Below are positions 16,941-24,957 of a DNA stretch of 38,895 bases, one piece after another. Positions within the stretch are counted from its first letter, which is position 1. The number at the start of each line of letters is the position of its first letter. The notes beneath the pieces were generated by a model. The model searched no databases, was not told the origin of the DNA, and saw nothing but the letters and a program-made list of their open reading frames with translations. This stretch comes from Stutzerimonas azotifigens DSM 17556 (GTDB lineage Bacteria > Pseudomonadota > Gammaproteobacteria > Pseudomonadales > Pseudomonadaceae): positions 1-38,895 of the forward strand of contig NZ_KE384407.1 of assembly GCF_000425625.1 (NCBI RefSeq). The letters run 5' to 3'. The position numbers were made by a program, and so were the translations under genes.

Positions 16941-17186
16941 ATGCAGTAAGCCTTCGATTCCACCTGGCGCCGTGCCTTCGGCGCCTGCCTGTTCGGCCTC
17001 TGCCTGGTCGGCCTGACCGCCTGCGACGGCGGCGAAGCCGAAATGCCGAAGGACACGCCCGCCTCGATCGACCGTGAGGTGGTGTCGCCCGAGGGCGCCG
17101 ACGATGAACCCACCGAACCGGTCCCGCCATCCGTGCCGGCGAACACCGCGCCGGAAATCGGCGAGCCGGATCGGCCGGAACAGTGA
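16941..17186 (+). pseudogene. Small lipoprotein gene interrupted by a TAA at codon 3
   Basis: The frame reads ATG CAG TAA and then, without further stops, AFDSTWRRAFGACLFGLCLV followed by the lipobox LTAC, and a proline- and acid-rich tail (DDEPTEPVPPSVPANTAPEI) to TGA 17186. Apart from the third codon it is an ordinary 81-codon lipoprotein with basic n-region, hydrophobic core and cysteine. No ATG, GTG or TTG lies between the TAA and the cysteine. One substitution (for example from CAA) would explain it. It is either a recent nonsense mutation, a sequencing error, or a start I cannot see. The function of the family is unknown to me. Confidence 0.6.
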
Positions 17187-17206
17187 CTCATCCGGTGGAC
17201 ACCCAC

Positions 17207-17422
17207 GATCGCCGCGAGGGCGCGCAATCCACAAGGATGTGGTGAATGCCGCAAGCCCGTCGGGAACGGGCGCGCCTCCCACAGGGCCGCTTGCTTTCGT
17301 GGGAGGCCCGACCTCGGGGCGATCTGGCCCGAGGCGGGCCCGTAGGGTGGAAAACGGCGCAGCCTTTTCCACCAACGGGTGCTTATCGGTGGAAAATCGC
17401 TGTGCGAGTTTTCCACCCTACG
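17207..17422. repeat. REP cluster: family B modules and two family A hairpins
   Basis: Family B modules (ATCGCCGCGAGGGCGCG, GGCGCGCCTCCCACAGG, CGTGGGAGGCCCGACCTC) are followed by family A hairpins at 17342-17373 and 17389-17422. The cluster fills most of the gap between the lipoprotein pseudogene and ppiC. Confidence 0.8.
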
Positions 17423-17490
17423 TCGGCGCGGCGCTTGAAACGCCCGACGATTCCGTTACCCTCCCGCCTCCACTCACAGAGGACCGCCCC

Positions 17491-17772
17491 ATGCCCCGTG
17501 CAACCGCCCGCCACATCCTGGTTTCCAGCGAAGCCAAGTGCAACGAACTGAAGGCCGCCATCGAAGGCGGCGCCGACTTCGCCCAGGTGGCGAAGGAAAA
17601 CTCCAGTTGCCCGTCCAGCCGCGACGGCGGCAACCTGGGCACCTTCGGCCCCGGCCAGATGGTCAAGGAATTCGACACCGTGGTATTCAGCGCGCCGGTC
17701 GGCGAGGTGCAGGGCCCGGTGAAGACCCAGTTCGGCTATCACCTGGTGGAAGTCACCAGCCGTCAGGACTGA
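17491..17772 (+). CDS. ppiC: Parvulin-type peptidyl-prolyl isomerase (PpiC)
   Basis: 93 residues forming a single rotamase domain without signal peptide, so cytosolic. Family hallmarks are ARHILVSSEAKCNELKAAI at the start, NSSCPSSRDGGNLGTFGPGQMV in the middle, and the end FGYHLVEVTSR. The length matches E. coli PpiC. It catalyses cis-trans isomerisation of proline peptide bonds during folding. CAGAGGA precedes the ATG. Its TGA directly abuts the stop of the convergent DUF72 gene, leaving no room for a terminator between them. Confidence 0.93.
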   Translation: MPRATARHILVSSEAKCNELKAAIEGGADFAQVAKENSSCPSSRDGGNLGTFGPGQMVKEFDTVVFSAPVGEVQGPVKTQFGYHLVEVTSRQD

Positions 17773-18534
17773 TCAGCGCGCGCCCCGGTGCAACGCCGGG
17801 GCGCCTGCCAGCAGGTCCCGCATCTCCAGCACGTTGGCCGTGGCCGCACCGCTGGCGGTGTTGTCGAAGATGCACCAGCTCTCCACCCCTTCCTGCGCCG
17901 CCGCGACCAGCCGCTGCGCCAGCGCCTGTAGCCAGTCCATCCCGTAACGCGAGTAGTAGATGCGCGGCGAACCGTGCAGCCGGTAATAGCGCAGGCCTGT
18001 CCAGCCGCCCGGCGCATCCCAGCCCGGCACCGGCGTCGGATCGGCCGCCACCCGGGCGACGCGGCACCGCTCCAGCAGCTCGCCGGCATCGGCCCAGCTG
18101 GCATGTCGTGGCTCGAACGCCAGCGCCCCCGCGTAGCGCTCGCGCAGGCTGGCGAAGAAGGCCTCGGCGGTCGCCGCCTCGAACCCCAGCGAGGGCGGCA
18201 GCTGCACCAGCAGGCAGCCGAGCTTGTCGCCAAGCCCGGTGCACTGCGCCAGGAACGCATCGAGCGCCACCCCGCAGTCCCTCAGCCGCGCCTCGTGAGT
18301 GATCGCCTTGGGTACCTTGACGCAGAAGCGAAAGCCCTCCGGCACGCTCTCGGCCCACCTGCGGTAGGTCTCCGGACGGTGCGGGCGATAGAAGCTGCTG
18401 TTGATCTCCACTGCCGGCAGGCGCGCGGCATAGCGCGCCAGGTGCGTGCCCTCGGCGGGGAACGCCGGCCAGTACTCGCGCGGCAGGCTCCAGCCGGCGC
18501 AGCCCAGCTGGATCAGCGGGCCGCGCGACGCCAT
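17773..18534 (-). CDS. DUF72 (YecE-family) protein
   Basis: 253 residues with the DUF72 TIM-barrel signatures: LGCAGWSLPREYWPAF near the start, AVEINSSFYRPHRPETYRRW, FRFCVKVPKAITHEARL, LGCLLVQLPPSLGF, FEPRHASW, and YYRLHGSPRIYYSRY near the end. The biochemical function of the family is not established, though the fold resembles metal-dependent TIM-barrel enzymes. ATG 18534 is set by GAGAGGGGG just upstream; a much longer frame in the same phase runs antisense through mepA and is not coding. It lies 22 bases after mepA on the same strand, so the two may be cotranscribed. Confidence 0.9.
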   Translation of the reverse strand: MASRGPLIQLGCAGWSLPREYWPAFPAEGTHLARYAARLPAVEINSSFYRPHRPETYRRWAESVPEGFRFCVKVPKAITHEARLRDCGVALDAFLAQCTGLGDKLGCLLVQLPPSLGFEAATAEAFFASLRERYAGALAFEPRHASWADAGELLERCRVARVAADPTPVPGWDAPGGWTGLRYYRLHGSPRIYYSRYGMDWLQALAQRLVAAAQEGVESWCIFDNTASGAATANVLEMRDLLAGAPALHRGAR

Positions 18535-18556
18535 GCCCGTCCCCCTCTCGCCGCGC

Positions 18557-19381
18557 TCACTGTTCCAGCACCGCGTCGCAGGCTGCCGGCAACCGCCGTA
18601 TCGGGCGCGCCTCGATTTCCGGCCGCGGCGTCGGGAGGATCGCCTGGCAGCCGTCGCCCGCCGGCGGCTCCGGCTGGTCGACGCAGTTGACCTGCCCCTC
18701 CGGGCATCGGAGGCGCACATGCAGGTGCTCGTCGTGCGCCGGCCAGGGGCGGATGCGGCGCAGCCAGGAGCGGTCTTCCCACTGGCGCTCGCAGAGGTCG
18801 CGCTTGATCGCGCCGTCGACGAAGATGCGCGCCACCCGCGGATCGTTGGCGGCCTGGCGGACGAGTTCGGCATGGGCGTCGGTCCAGCGCTCGTCCAGCT
18901 TGCCGCTGCGCTCGTCGACCAGGATCGGCTGCTCCAGGTCCCGACGCTGGTCCCGCGGCAGCGGCGGCAGGTCGAGGCGGAACCAGATGTCCACGTCGAG
19001 CCCTGTCTGGTGACTGACGTGGCCAGAGGACATGGGCCCGCCGCGCGGCTGCGCCAGGTCGCCGACCAGCATCGGCCCGATGCCCGCGTCGGCCAGCCGC
19101 TGGCCGAGCGCCAGCAGGTAGTCGACGAGCTCCGGATGGCCGTAGTAGCGCTCGCGCTCCAGCTCGATCGCCTGGTAGCCGGGGCCGTCCGGCGGCAAGG
19201 CCTGGGCGCCGATGAGGCAACCGGCGCCGTGCTTGCCAATGATGTGCGGCTCGCCCTTCAGCGGCCCGGGGACGGTGGCCCAGTCCTGGGCCGGGGACAG
19301 GGCCGGCAACGCCAGCCCCGCGACAAGGGTGCAGCGCGCGAGCAGCGCTCGCGCCGGTACGGTGGGAACAGCGGCAGACAT
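18557..19381 (-). CDS. mepA: Penicillin-insensitive murein endopeptidase MepA
   Basis: 274 residues with a hydrophobic signal segment (LLARCTLVAGLALPALSPAQ) for export to the periplasm. The peptidase M74 core shows RGGPMSSGHVSHQTGLDVD (zinc-binding His and Asp) and PAHDEHLHVRL (second metal-binding and catalytic His). It cleaves the D-alanyl-meso-diaminopimelyl cross-links of peptidoglycan without beta-lactam sensitivity. GGGAGGAAA precedes the start. It is preceded by a lipoprotein hydrolase gene 23 bases away and followed by the DUF72 gene, all on the minus strand, probably one transcription unit. Confidence 0.93.
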   Translation of the reverse strand: MSAAVPTVPARALLARCTLVAGLALPALSPAQDWATVPGPLKGEPHIIGKHGAGCLIGAQALPPDGPGYQAIELERERYYGHPELVDYLLALGQRLADAGIGPMLVGDLAQPRGGPMSSGHVSHQTGLDVDIWFRLDLPPLPRDQRRDLEQPILVDERSGKLDERWTDAHAELVRQAANDPRVARIFVDGAIKRDLCERQWEDRSWLRRIRPWPAHDEHLHVRLRCPEGQVNCVDQPEPPAGDGCQAILPTPRPEIEARPIRRLPAACDAVLEQ

Positions 19382-19404
19382 CGGCGACGGTTTCCTCCCT
19401 CGGG

Positions 19405-20604
19405 TCAGCGGTGTTGCTCAGCGAGCCAGTCCAGGCCCGGGCGATAGAGCATGTCGTGTTCGCCGTCGAACAACACCAGCTCGGCCGGGCCGGATTGCAG
19501 GTGGAGCAGGATGTCGGCGTCCGCCTCGGCGAAACGCGGGAACTGGTAGCGGTCGTGCGTCGAGCGCTCGCTCAGCGCCGGCGGAATCTCGCGCGTTTCG
19601 AGCACCTGGTCGATCTGCTCCTGCGGGATGCGGTCTTCTTCCTCGGCCAGGTCGTTGAACACGTGCAGCGCCTGGTCCGGCGGCACCGTCTGGTCGCCGA
19701 TGCCGTGGGCGATGAGGATGCGCAGCTTGCCGGCGGCATCCGGCACGTATGTCCGCGGGCTGCGCTCGACGCAGGCGTCGTAGGCCTCGCTGCCCTCCTC
19801 CGGTGCGCCGCCGCAGGCTTCGGCGATTTCGCCGGCGTACTTGGCCTGCTGGGCTTCGTTCCAGGCGTGCCAACTGACCAGGTCGTAGACCGGCACCCAG
19901 ATCGACACGCCGGCGAACACGTCGGGGTGACGGCTGGCCAGGTGCAACGCATTCATCGCGCCGCCGGAATAGCCGAGCAGGTAGATGCGCGATTCGTCGA
20001 TGTTGGCATGTTCGCGGGCGTAGTCGAGGGCGTCCTCCATGTCGGAGATCGCCAGCTTCGAACCGGTGGATTCGGGGCGCCCGTCGTTCTGCCCGCGGAA
20101 GTCCGGGTGCATGAACACCCAGTCGTTGGCCACGGCGAACTGGGCGATGGGAATGTCGATGTTCTGCAGGTAGTTGGTGCTCCAGCTGTGCAGCACCAGC
20201 AGCAGCGGCTTTTCCTGCTCGGAGCCGGAATCGTAGTACAGCGCCTTCTGTGCGCTGCCGTCGGCGGAGGACGGGACCTCGATCTGCTCGACTTCCGGCG
20301 CACCCTCGGTCCAGGGCTCCAGGTCGGCGCCGGTCAGTCCGCCGGGATAGGAGGTGACGCGCAGGTACTCGCTCGGGTGTTTCAGGCCGGCGGCAGCCTC
20401 CTGCGAGGCGCCGGCATCGGCCGCGTTCCGGGCATCGGCGGCCACCTCGGTGCCCGACCCCGCCGACTGCTGCGCCGAGCCCCCGGGCGGGCTTTCTTCT
20501 TCGCCGCAGGCCGTCAGCGCGAGCGAGCCAAGGGCGATCAAGGCGACGCCGCACGCACGGCGCCAGCGGGTGAGGCATGAATCTGGATGACGAGCTGGCT
20601 GCAT
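19405..20604 (-). CDS. Lipoprotein alpha/beta hydrolase, prolyl-oligopeptidase/S9-like
   Basis: 399 residues. The N-terminus is a lipoprotein signal (ACGVALIALGSLALTAC with lipobox LTAC), then a low-complexity Ala/Gly/Ser/Glu linker of about 50 residues, then an alpha/beta hydrolase domain. Visible elements are LLLVLHSWSTNY (oxyanion region), FMHPDFRGQN, the nucleophile elbow GYSGGAMNAL, and IAHGIGDQTVPP with the likely acid Asp. A His in FDGEHDMLYR completes the triad. It should sit on a membrane facing the periplasm or surface and hydrolyse a peptide or ester; the substrate is unknown. AGGAGAACAGGCC before ATG 20604 fixes the start against a longer frame to 20886. Confidence 0.88.
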   Translation of the reverse strand: MQPARHPDSCLTRWRRACGVALIALGSLALTACGEEESPPGGSAQQSAGSGTEVAADARNAADAGASQEAAAGLKHPSEYLRVTSYPGGLTGADLEPWTEGAPEVEQIEVPSSADGSAQKALYYDSGSEQEKPLLLVLHSWSTNYLQNIDIPIAQFAVANDWVFMHPDFRGQNDGRPESTGSKLAISDMEDALDYAREHANIDESRIYLLGYSGGAMNALHLASRHPDVFAGVSIWVPVYDLVSWHAWNEAQQAKYAGEIAEACGGAPEEGSEAYDACVERSPRTYVPDAAGKLRILIAHGIGDQTVPPDQALHVFNDLAEEEDRIPQEQIDQVLETREIPPALSERSTHDRYQFPRFAEADADILLHLQSGPAELVLFDGEHDMLYRPGLDWLAEQHR

Positions 20605-20919
20605 GGCCTGTTCTCCTGTCACGCATCCCTGCCCGGACGAGCGGCCCGCCCGTCGGGCCAACTGTATCTTTTGCGACTCCCGGTACGCGCAAGCGTTCGC
20701 TCTGGCAAGCTGCATGCACGACGATGGGGAACTACAGGCGCCTGCTGCGTTCAGTTTGGTTCGAGCACGCCGACGCGGCGGCGCCGCGCCATCACCGCCG
20801 CGCACAACGGCCGCCCTATCGGAGGCAAGCCAGATGCAACGGGGCATCCACGAATCGCCGGGGCGGCCCGCCCGGTTCTCGTACACGTCAGTTCAGGCGA
20901 CATGTCCGGCAATGGCACA

Positions 20920-20948
20920 TTGCCTTGACAGACAGGGTCGATTAGAGT
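20920..20948 (+). promoter_or_regulatory. Possible sigma-70 promoter for the diguanylate cyclase gene
   Basis: TTGCCT (20920-20925), a 17-base spacer, then TAGAGT (20943-20948), about 50 bases before the start codon. A better -35 match, TTGACA at 20925, has no suitable -10 partner. The remainder of 20605-20919 shows no gene or repeat I can support. Confidence 0.3.
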
Positions 20949-21000
20949 CCTGCCGCCTCGCCGACTCGCTCCGCCGGCCCCGCTCCCCAGCCGATCGCCC

Positions 21001-22338
21001 ATGACCGCCAACGACGACACGCCCGATTCCGATCGCCGGGAAATCCAGCGCCTGCGCGAGATCATCGCGCACAACTCCGACTGGCTCTGGGAGGTCGACG
21101 CGCAGGGTCGCTACACCTTCTGCTCCGGGCACAGCCAGCAGATGCTCGGCTACTCCCCGGAAGAGATGCTGGGCCGCACGCCCTTCGACTTCATGCCGCC
21201 GGACGAAGCCGAACGCGTCGGCGCCGAGTTCGCGCTCATCGTCGCCGAGCAGCGCCCCTTCTCCGGGCTGATCAACCGCAACCTGCGCGCCGACGGGCGC
21301 ATGGTGGTGCTGGAGACCAGCGGCATCCCGCTGTTCGCCGAGGACGGCACCTTCATCGGCTACCGCGGCATCGACCGCGACATCACCCCGGCCATCGGCC
21401 CGCTGAACCCGCGCCTGGTGCAGCTGGAAGCGCTCTATGCCGCCGCCCCGGTGGCGCTCGGGCTGGTGGATCGCGAGGGGCGCCTGGTCAACGCCAACCA
21501 TGCCCTGGCGCGGCTGCTCGGCACCGAAGGGCAACCCGTGACCGGCCACACGGTCGCCCGCTACCTGCCGCCGGAACAGCTGGACGTGATCGCCATGTTC
21601 GCCCGCCTGGAGGCCGGCGAAGAGGTCCCAGGGCGGGAGCTGACGAAGGTCGGGCGCAGCTACCAGGTCACCGCGCAGGCGGTGCGCAACCTCGACGGCA
21701 CGCTGATCGGAATGACCCTGGCGCTTACCGACGTCACCGAGCTGCAGCGGGTGCGCCTGCAACTGGCCGAGGCCAATGCCCGACTGGCAAACGCCAATGC
21801 GCAGCTCAGCGAACTGGCCGAAACCGACTACCTCACCGGACTGCCCAACCGCCGCCGCTTCGACGAGACGCTGCTGGTGGAGGTCGCGCGGGCGGTGCGC
21901 GAGCGCCTGCCGCTGTCGCTGCTGATGCTCGATGTGGACTTCTTCAAGACCTACAACGACCACTATGGCCACCAGGCCGGCGACGAATGCCTGCGGGCGC
22001 TGGCCAGGCTGCTGCGCGAGGGGATCTTCCGCCCGGCCGACCTGCCCTGCCGTTACGGCGGCGAGGAGTTCGCCGTCATCCTGCCGCACACCGACGCCCT
22101 CGCCGCCGGACAGGTGGCCGAACGCCTGCGCACCCAGCTGCAGGCAGCCGGCCTGCCGCACGAGCTGGCGCCGACCGGGCAGATCACCGCAAGCATCGGC
22201 ATCGCCACCTTCGACGGCCGCAGCAGCGCACGCGCCGGCACCGGCGGGCTAGCCGCGGAACTGGTCGGCGTAGCCGACCGCTGCCTGTACGCGGCCAAGC
22301 GCGACGGGCGCAACCGGGTGACCACCGAGGTGCTGTGA
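21001..22338 (+). CDS. PAS-PAS-GGDEF diguanylate cyclase
   Basis: 445 residues, soluble. The first PAS domain spans about 20-135 (NSDWLWEVDAQGRYTFCSG ... ETSGIPLFAEDGTFIGYRGI), a second about 145-255 (AAPVALGLVDREGRLVNANH), then a short coiled coil (LAEANARLANANAQLSELAE) leads into a GGDEF domain (about 275-445). The catalytic site is intact as GGEEF (353-357), with metal-binding DVDFF. The inhibitory I-site RPAD (344-347) is present five residues before it. It should therefore make c-di-GMP from two GTP and be product-inhibited, with PAS domains sensing an unknown signal. There is no EAL domain. It is monocistronic, followed by repeats. Confidence 0.93.
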   Translation: MTANDDTPDSDRREIQRLREIIAHNSDWLWEVDAQGRYTFCSGHSQQMLGYSPEEMLGRTPFDFMPPDEAERVGAEFALIVAEQRPFSGLINRNLRADGRMVVLETSGIPLFAEDGTFIGYRGIDRDITPAIGPLNPRLVQLEALYAAAPVALGLVDREGRLVNANHALARLLGTEGQPVTGHTVARYLPPEQLDVIAMFARLEAGEEVPGRELTKVGRSYQVTAQAVRNLDGTLIGMTLALTDVTELQRVRLQLAEANARLANANAQLSELAETDYLTGLPNRRRFDETLLVEVARAVRERLPLSLLMLDVDFFKTYNDHYGHQAGDECLRALARLLREGIFRPADLPCRYGGEEFAVILPHTDALAAGQVAERLRTQLQAAGLPHELAPTGQITASIGIATFDGRSSARAGTGGLAAELVGVADRCLYAAKRDGRNRVTTEVL

Positions 22339-22362
22339 GCCGCATGGGTTGGGGCGAGCAAC

Positions 22363-22394
22363 GTAGGTTGGGTTGAGCACAGCGAAGCCCAACG
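22363..22394 (+). repeat. REP-like hairpin after the cyclase gene
   Basis: GTAGGTTGGGTTGAGC then ACAGCGAAGCCCAACG, a stem-loop resembling family A in layout but with a different stem. It is 25 bases after the cyclase stop. Confidence 0.6.
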
Positions 22395-22442
22395 AGCTCC
22401 CTGGTTGTCGGGCGCAGCATGCTGCAGGACCGGTCGCAGGCA

Positions 22443-22646
22443 CAATGCTGTTCACTTAAGTGATAGACCCTTGGCCTCGGGCAGGCCTACGGCCTGCATC
22501 GCCGCGAGGGCGCGCCTCTCACAGGGATGTGGTGGATGCCGCAAGCCCGTCGGGAACCGGCGCGGCCTCCCACAGGGCTCGGCGGGCAACTCCGCTTTCG
22601 TGGGAGGCCCGACCTCGGGGCGAGCTTGCCTAAGTGAACGGCATTA
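22443..22646. mobile_element. 204-bp MITE with IS4-like ends, family B REP cargo and 12-bp target duplication
   Basis: The left end CAATGCTGTTCACTTAAG and the reverse complement of the right end, TAATGCCGTTCACTTAGG, match at 15 of 18 positions and resemble the terminal repeat of E. coli IS4 as I remember it. CGGTCGCAGGCA flanks it on both sides (22431-22442 and 22647-22658). Removing the element restores a continuous family D repeat. The interior holds three family B modules. It encodes no protein. A related element is at 30612-30771. Confidence 0.8.
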
Positions 22647-22850
22647 CGGTCGCAGGCAGAGCCTGCTCCTACAGGGATACGTTGTGACCGCTGGCAGCGC
22701 CGGGCGGCGCTTTTTCCCTCCTCCCGCCGGGAGAAGGTGGCCGATAGGGCCTGATGAGGGAGAGTTCGCCAGCAAGGACTGGCGTCCTGCTTTGTGGGAG
22801 ACCCGACCTCGGGGCGTGCTTTTTGTAGACCACGAATCGCTCGTCCGCCC
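22647..22850. repeat. Family D, C and B repeat fragments
   Basis: After the MITE come GTCGCAGGCAGAGCCTGCTCC (family D), a family C variant with CTCCCGCCGGGAGAAGG, and a single B half-module GTGGGAGACCCGACCTCGGG. No gene is seen between 22339 and 22926. Confidence 0.7.
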
Positions 22851-22926
22851 CGCCCGGGCATCGTCGCGCCGGCCAGCTATGCTGCCAGCACGGCCCGCCC
22901 GGGTCGGTGACGAAGGAGACGACGAG

Positions 22927-23346
22927 ATGAACGAACGGGAACGACATGGCCGCTGCCTGTGTGGCGCGGTCGGCCTCAGCCTGAAGCCGGACAGCCTGCA
23001 CCTGGGCGCCTGCCACTGCAGCATGTGCCGCAAATGGGGCGGCGGCCCGCTGATCGCGGTGGAATCGAGCGTGCCGCCACGAATCACCGGCGAGGAACAC
23101 CTGCGGGTCTACGCCTCTTCGGATTGGGCCGAGCGCGGCTTCTGCGACCGGTGCGGCAGCCATCTGTTCTATCGCCTCAGGGACGGCAGCCTCTACGCCA
23201 TCCCGGTCGGCCTGATCGACGACGAGCAAGGCTGGACGCTGCGCCAGGAAGTGTTCATCGACGAGAAGCCGCCCTTCTACGCCTTCGCCAACGACACCGA
23301 ACAACTGACCGAGGCACAGCTGTTCGCGCAGCATTCTGCCGAATGA
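22927..23346 (+). CDS. GFA-family (CENP-V type) zinc protein
   Basis: 139 residues with the cysteine pattern of the glutathione-dependent formaldehyde-activating (GFA) fold: GRCLCGAVGL, CHCSMCRKWGGG, and FCDRCGSHLFYRL. These cysteines bind two zinc ions in family members. Despite the name, most GFA-family proteins have no shown formaldehyde activity, so the role here is open. It starts at ATG 22927 with GGAGACGACGAG upstream. It is convergent with the DUF2789 gene 12 bases downstream. No operon partner is seen. Confidence 0.9.
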   Translation: MNERERHGRCLCGAVGLSLKPDSLHLGACHCSMCRKWGGGPLIAVESSVPPRITGEEHLRVYASSDWAERGFCDRCGSHLFYRLRDGSLYAIPVGLIDDEQGWTLRQEVFIDEKPPFYAFANDTEQLTEAQLFAQHSAE

Positions 23347-23358
23347 GCGGCAGACGGC

Positions 23359-23616
23359 TCAGACCGCGCCGGCGCCGTCCTTGTTCTCGTGCAGGCGCAC
23401 GTTGAGCTCGTCGATGAAGGGTTCCCAGTCGTCGTCGGCGACCCAGTGCTCGCGCAGCATGGCGGCCTGGCCGGGCGACCAGAACGGCGCCTCGGTGAGC
23501 TTCATGTCGTCCGGCAGCGGGTAGTGCTGCTCGATGAAGGCATCGATGCTGGCCTGGTCGCCGTCGAGCCCGAGCTGTTCGAACAGGGTGGCGAGCGACT
23601 TGTGCTGCGTATCCAT
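23359..23616 (-). CDS. DUF2789 family protein
   Basis: 85 residues, beginning MDTQHKSLATLFEQLGLDGD and containing PLPDDMKLTEAPFWSPGQAA and WEPFIDELNVRLHE. This is the pattern of the small DUF2789 proteins common in Pseudomonas and related bacteria; their function is unknown. The upstream in-frame Met at 23634 is less likely because homologues begin at MDT. Acidic, soluble, no membrane segment. It lies divergent from the TauE-type exporter gene with about 140 bases between them. Confidence 0.85.
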   Translation of the reverse strand: MDTQHKSLATLFEQLGLDGDQASIDAFIEQHYPLPDDMKLTEAPFWSPGQAAMLREHWVADDDWEPFIDELNVRLHENKDGAGAV

Positions 23617-23755
23617 GGGGACTCCATCGGCCATGTTCGGCCGTTCGCTGATGAGGTGTCTGAACGATAGAGAGGCATCGGCGCCGCTCGGTTCCGGGCT
23701 TCGAGCATTCGTTGCGCTTTGCTAAGCTGCACGCCCCCTGGTCGGCGGCACGCCC

Positions 23756-24490
23756 ATGTCCCTGCATGACTTCCTCTGGTTCGCGCTCCCCGCGATCTTC
23801 CTTACCGGCCTATCGAAGGGCGGCTTCGGCGGCGCGCTCGGCGGTATCGCCGTGCCGCTGCTGGCGCTGGCGGTGTCGCCGAAGCAGGCCGCAGCGATCA
23901 TGCTGCCGATCCTCTGCCTGGCCGACGTGGTGGGCCTGAAGGCCTATATCGGCCGCTGGGATCTGGCGAACCTGAAGGTGATGATGCCCGGCGCGCTGAT
24001 CGGCATCGCCTTGGGCACGGCCACTTTCGGGCTGCTCGACGAGCGCCTGATCGGCCTGCTGATGGGCACCATCGCGGTCGGCTTCGTACTGCTCGGGCTG
24101 TTCAACCGAACGGCGAAGCCGCGGCCGCTGCAGCGCGGGCGCGGGACCCTGCTGTCGGCGCTGTCCGGCTTCACCAGCTTCGTCGCCCATGCCGGCGGGC
24201 CGCCGGCGATGATGCACCTGCTGCCGCAGCAACTGCCGAAGCTGCAGTACATCGCCACCATCAACGCCTTCTTCCTGCTGACCAACGCGCTGAAGCTGAT
24301 TCCGTACGGCGCGCTCGGGCAGTTCACCCGGGAGAACCTGCTGCTCAGCCTGACGCTGGCGCCCATCGTGCCGCTCGGGGTGTGGACCGGGCTGTGGCTG
24401 CAGTCGCGCATCGACCACACCTGGTTCTACCGCATCGCGCGGCTGGGCATGCTGATCGCGGGGCTGCAGCTGATCTGGCGCAACCTGTGA
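23756..24490 (+). CDS. TauE/SafE-family membrane transporter
   Basis: 244 residues, almost all hydrophobic, with about eight predicted membrane helices. It carries the family's repeated motif near the start of each half: GLSKGGFGGALGGIAVPLLAL (about 18-38) and SGFTSFVAHAGGPPAMMHLLP (about 138-158). TauE/SafE proteins export sulfite, sulfoacetate or related organic anions across the inner membrane; the substrate here is not evident. It is not adjacent to the sulfation cassette, so no link is claimed. Monocistronic, followed by a convergent small gene. Confidence 0.88.
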   Translation: MSLHDFLWFALPAIFLTGLSKGGFGGALGGIAVPLLALAVSPKQAAAIMLPILCLADVVGLKAYIGRWDLANLKVMMPGALIGIALGTATFGLLDERLIGLLMGTIAVGFVLLGLFNRTAKPRPLQRGRGTLLSALSGFTSFVAHAGGPPAMMHLLPQQLPKLQYIATINAFFLLTNALKLIPYGALGQFTRENLLLSLTLAPIVPLGVWTGLWLQSRIDHTWFYRIARLGMLIAGLQLIWRNL

Positions 24491-24526
24491 ACCCGGCGCC
24501 GGCGGCAGCCGACGCCGGAAGGCCCC

Positions 24527-24787
24527 TCAGGCGGCGCGCGACGAGAGTTCGCGGCCGTGGTCGAGGGCCTGGTCGACCAGCCACTTGCCGTGGGCGATGG
24601 AGGCGTGCTGCGCCTGTTCCAGTTCGGCCATGAAGGCGTGGTGGACCGGCAGCGGCAGCCGCCGGGTCATCTGCCCGGACGGCTCAATGATCCGGCAACC
24701 GGCCGCCCAGGGCATCGGGCTGCCCGGATGCTCGAGCACATCGGCGATGATGGTGTGGTCGCGGTGGGTGCAACGCATGCTGTTCAT
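24527..24787 (-). CDS. Small hypothetical protein, 86 residues
   Basis: I do not recognise the family. The start at 24787 is well supported by GAGGAGGTCATC directly before the ATG. The sequence begins MNSMRCTHRDHTIIADVLEH and is mixed charged and hydrophobic without a membrane helix; it contains several His and two Cys (C6, C31), and a C-terminal helix-like half (HHAFMAELEQAQHASIAHGK). Codon use matches the neighbours, so it is probably a resident gene. It is convergent with the TauE-type gene and about 170 bases downstream of the inositol monophosphatase-like gene. Confidence 0.65.
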   Translation of the reverse strand: MNSMRCTHRDHTIIADVLEHPGSPMPWAAGCRIIEPSGQMTRRLPLPVHHAFMAELEQAQHASIAHGKWLVDQALDHGRELSSRAA

Positions 24788-24957
24788 GATGACCTCCTCG
24801 CTGGATCGAGGCCGCCGAGGGCCGCGCGGGCGCTCGACGGACCTTCCCGCGTGTCGGCGGGTTGAGCCGTGCGGGGTGCACGGCTTCCGGCTGGTATAGC
24901 ACAGCCGGCCCCGGATGCCGCGGCGGGCGACGGCCGGGCCGATGAACGCTGCTCGAC

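Noticed and set aside
23756..24490. TauE-type exporter as part of the sulfation system
   Set aside because: It is 10 kb away among unrelated genes and its substrate cannot be read from sequence.
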